Notes under the pieces: model-generated
Told to the model about the DNA's origin: nothing
What the model saw: the letters and a program-made list of their open reading frames with translations, nothing else
Databases searched by the model: none
Program-made: the position numbers and the translations under genes
Assembly: GCA_029891345.1 (NCBI GenBank)
Contig: CM056999.1
Coordinates: forward strand, 30,562,418-30,626,417
Length of the DNA stretch: 64,000 nt
Reading direction: 5' to 3'
From: Dryococelus australis
Lineage: Eukaryota; Arthropoda; Insecta; Phasmatodea; Phasmatidae
Shown: piece by piece, positions 62,701-64,000 of the stretch
Position numbering within the stretch: position 1 is the first letter of the stretch
Layout: the number at the start of each line of letters is the position of its first letter

Positions 62701-64000
62701 TGTGCATTTTCTTATTTTAGTTTTTTTTTGTGTTGGTATTTTTAATGTTTTTTTACAACTTGTAACTCACAATTTCCATTATTTTCATAACCATTCTCGC
62801 TATTGTGATTCATCACGAAGTTGTACTGAAGAAATAAATTCTGTAGAGTTCTATGTAATTTAAAGTAACATCTATACTGAATAATTTTCTACGTACCAAT
62901 AAAAATACATTTCACAAAAATTGAATGTTATTTTTTTTTTTTTTTTACACAAAAAAAGTTGCAAATATTTTTTAGCAAGGTTTCCCATTTTTAAATACAG
63001 TAAGCAGAAAATTTTCAAAATTTGGTATGTGTTATTTCACGACAATTTCAACTAGACAGACCAACATACTACGTGCAAAATATTGAAATGTTTAGCAAAG
63101 TGTAATGTCTTTTAAGCAAAAATGCTACACACAGTTGCAAAACTAATATGTAAAACCAACAGTTGCATAAAAATTTCTTTAAATTGTTTATTGCGATAGT
63201 TGCTACAGAACATGCTGTAAAAGTGGTATGCACCTGCCACCTGCTTCACTTGTAACGTATTATTGAAAGTGGACATTACCAGTATTTAAAATACAGCATT
63301 TCACTATACACGTGTTATTGAATCTTGTAAGTTTTTGTTATAAGATTTAAATTTTTTTACAGTTTACTTTTAGGAATCATGTGGATCTTACCACTATGTA
63401 TGTTAGAAATTAATTTAAATAATTCCTTTGATGGGGATGTGTGTATTGAATACACGGCTCAATAAAATTGATCAAATTCCACATTTTAAACACAAAATAA
63501 TACACGTACAAAAACCATTACACGAAATACACGTCCATACATTATGAAAGATGCTTGAAATGTTTGTTTACATTCATAAACAACAATTCTGAACCTAAAA
63601 GACAGACGATTATACAGTACACCAAATGTTGATTACTATTTATACCTTGAAATATTATCACAAGTAGGGTCACACTGCGAAGTTATTGATTGTCAAGCTA
63701 CTCTAGGTCACAAGAGACACTATCAGAACAGAGTGTGTTCTATCTCTGTTGAAAACTTTTCCTAGTAAGGTTGACAACACTCAACTGATAAAATTTGTGT
63801 AAGCAGGAACTGTACATTTCCACTGCATTTCGTTTATCTATGATGTTTACGTTCTTAACACACGGTAGCCTCATAATTTTACTTTACGTTGACTTTTGTG
63901 AACTGCTTTAATTTATGTTTTATTTCTCCAACATGACATGTGTAATGCTCAGTGTGTGATTAATTTAAGACACTGGCAGCTTTGAGTCAGAAACTGTAAT
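59738..64000. other. AT-rich DNA, with two short codon-like patches
   Basis: Mostly AT-rich without features. Exceptions are the candidate coding patch at 60988-61350 and a 60-codon plus-strand frame at 62364-62546, for which the minus strand is also open over part of the same span. Runs of 16 T near 62931 and several short A/T runs occur. No upstream exon of the 53BP1-like gene was recognised. Confidence 0.4.
60988..61350 (+). CDS. Candidate coding exon with signal-peptide-like start
   Basis: From an ATG at 60988 the frame gives MNHVITLPAVLVATLIAAIS, a hydrophobic run like a signal peptide or membrane segment, followed by HFDVHEDTRLLDGKPICQRL. Over about 60990-61120 third codon positions are mostly G or C, although the surroundings are AT-rich; this is unlike nearby chance frames. 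CAG|GTAAAG at 61180-61186 is a good splice donor, so the true exon might end at 61182, before the frame's stop at 61350. No family is recognised. It could also be a fragment of a mobile element. Confidence 0.3.
   Translation: MNHVITLPAVLVATLIAAISMHFDVHEDTRLLDGKPICQRLAVNFFWQGWRGSQARRLNFQLYLQVKQHHDIPFSGCMYHFHQDADIFRSWLERCLREVPRHLNSHKLLKNANIKDTLYK

Overview
The window is animal nuclear DNA, most likely from an insect or other arthropod. It is AT-rich, has very little coding sequence, carries many microsatellites, and is packed with decayed transposable elements of types common in arthropods (BEL/Pao, Ty3/gypsy-like, RLE-type LINE, Tc1, pogo/Tigger, hAT-like, Harbinger-like and TA-target MITEs). 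Nothing prokaryotic was seen: no operons, no CRISPR, no bacterial genes. The species cannot be named from the sequence.

Host genes. The one convincing host-gene piece is a terminal coding exon on the minus strand (47849-48030) for the end of a BRCT domain that closely resembles the C-terminus of p53-binding protein 1 (53BP1). No upstream exon was recognised between 48031 and 64000, so its last intron may exceed 16 kb and would hold the mobile elements at 48.5-59.7 kb. The stretch below 47849 would be 3' UTR and intergenic DNA. A weaker candidate coding patch lies on the plus strand at 60988-61350.

Layout. 0.4-2.8 kb: minus-strand relic of an R2-like LINE. 2.9-3.7 kb: a 29-bp tandem repeat and a broken Tc1-like transposase. 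3.7-6.97 kb: unidentified DNA. 6974-12640: a complete-ended but mutated BEL/Pao retrotransposon (minus strand) with matching 5-bp target duplications; its 5' LTR is split by a 542-bp Harbinger-like MITE, and its RNase H region appears deleted. 13698-15379: a non-autonomous pogo/Tigger-like element. 15.4-19.8 kb: patches of interspersed repeats. 19.8-24.1 kb: AT-rich DNA with one MITE. 24.1-29.2 kb: two diverged copies of a ~1.15-kb repeat around a 1.5-kb spacer; the second copy is split by a hAT-like element with a perfect 8-bp duplication. 29.2-47.8 kb: mostly featureless AT-rich DNA with a 757-bp hAT-like element, a Myb/SANT-like relic, an old repeat pair and a nested hairpin beside a TA/GA microsatellite. 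48.5-64 kb: a tRNA-derived SINE, a pogo/CENP-B-type transposase relic cut by a second MITE copy, a gypsy-like LTR element (about 52.8-59.7 kb) with a degenerate integrase, then AT-rich DNA.

No multi-gene functional system is visible. The interest lies in nested insertions whose boundaries can be read from target duplications and terminal repeats, in the shared MITE family, and in the 53BP1-like exon. All identifications are from reading translated motifs and repeats by eye; no search was run.
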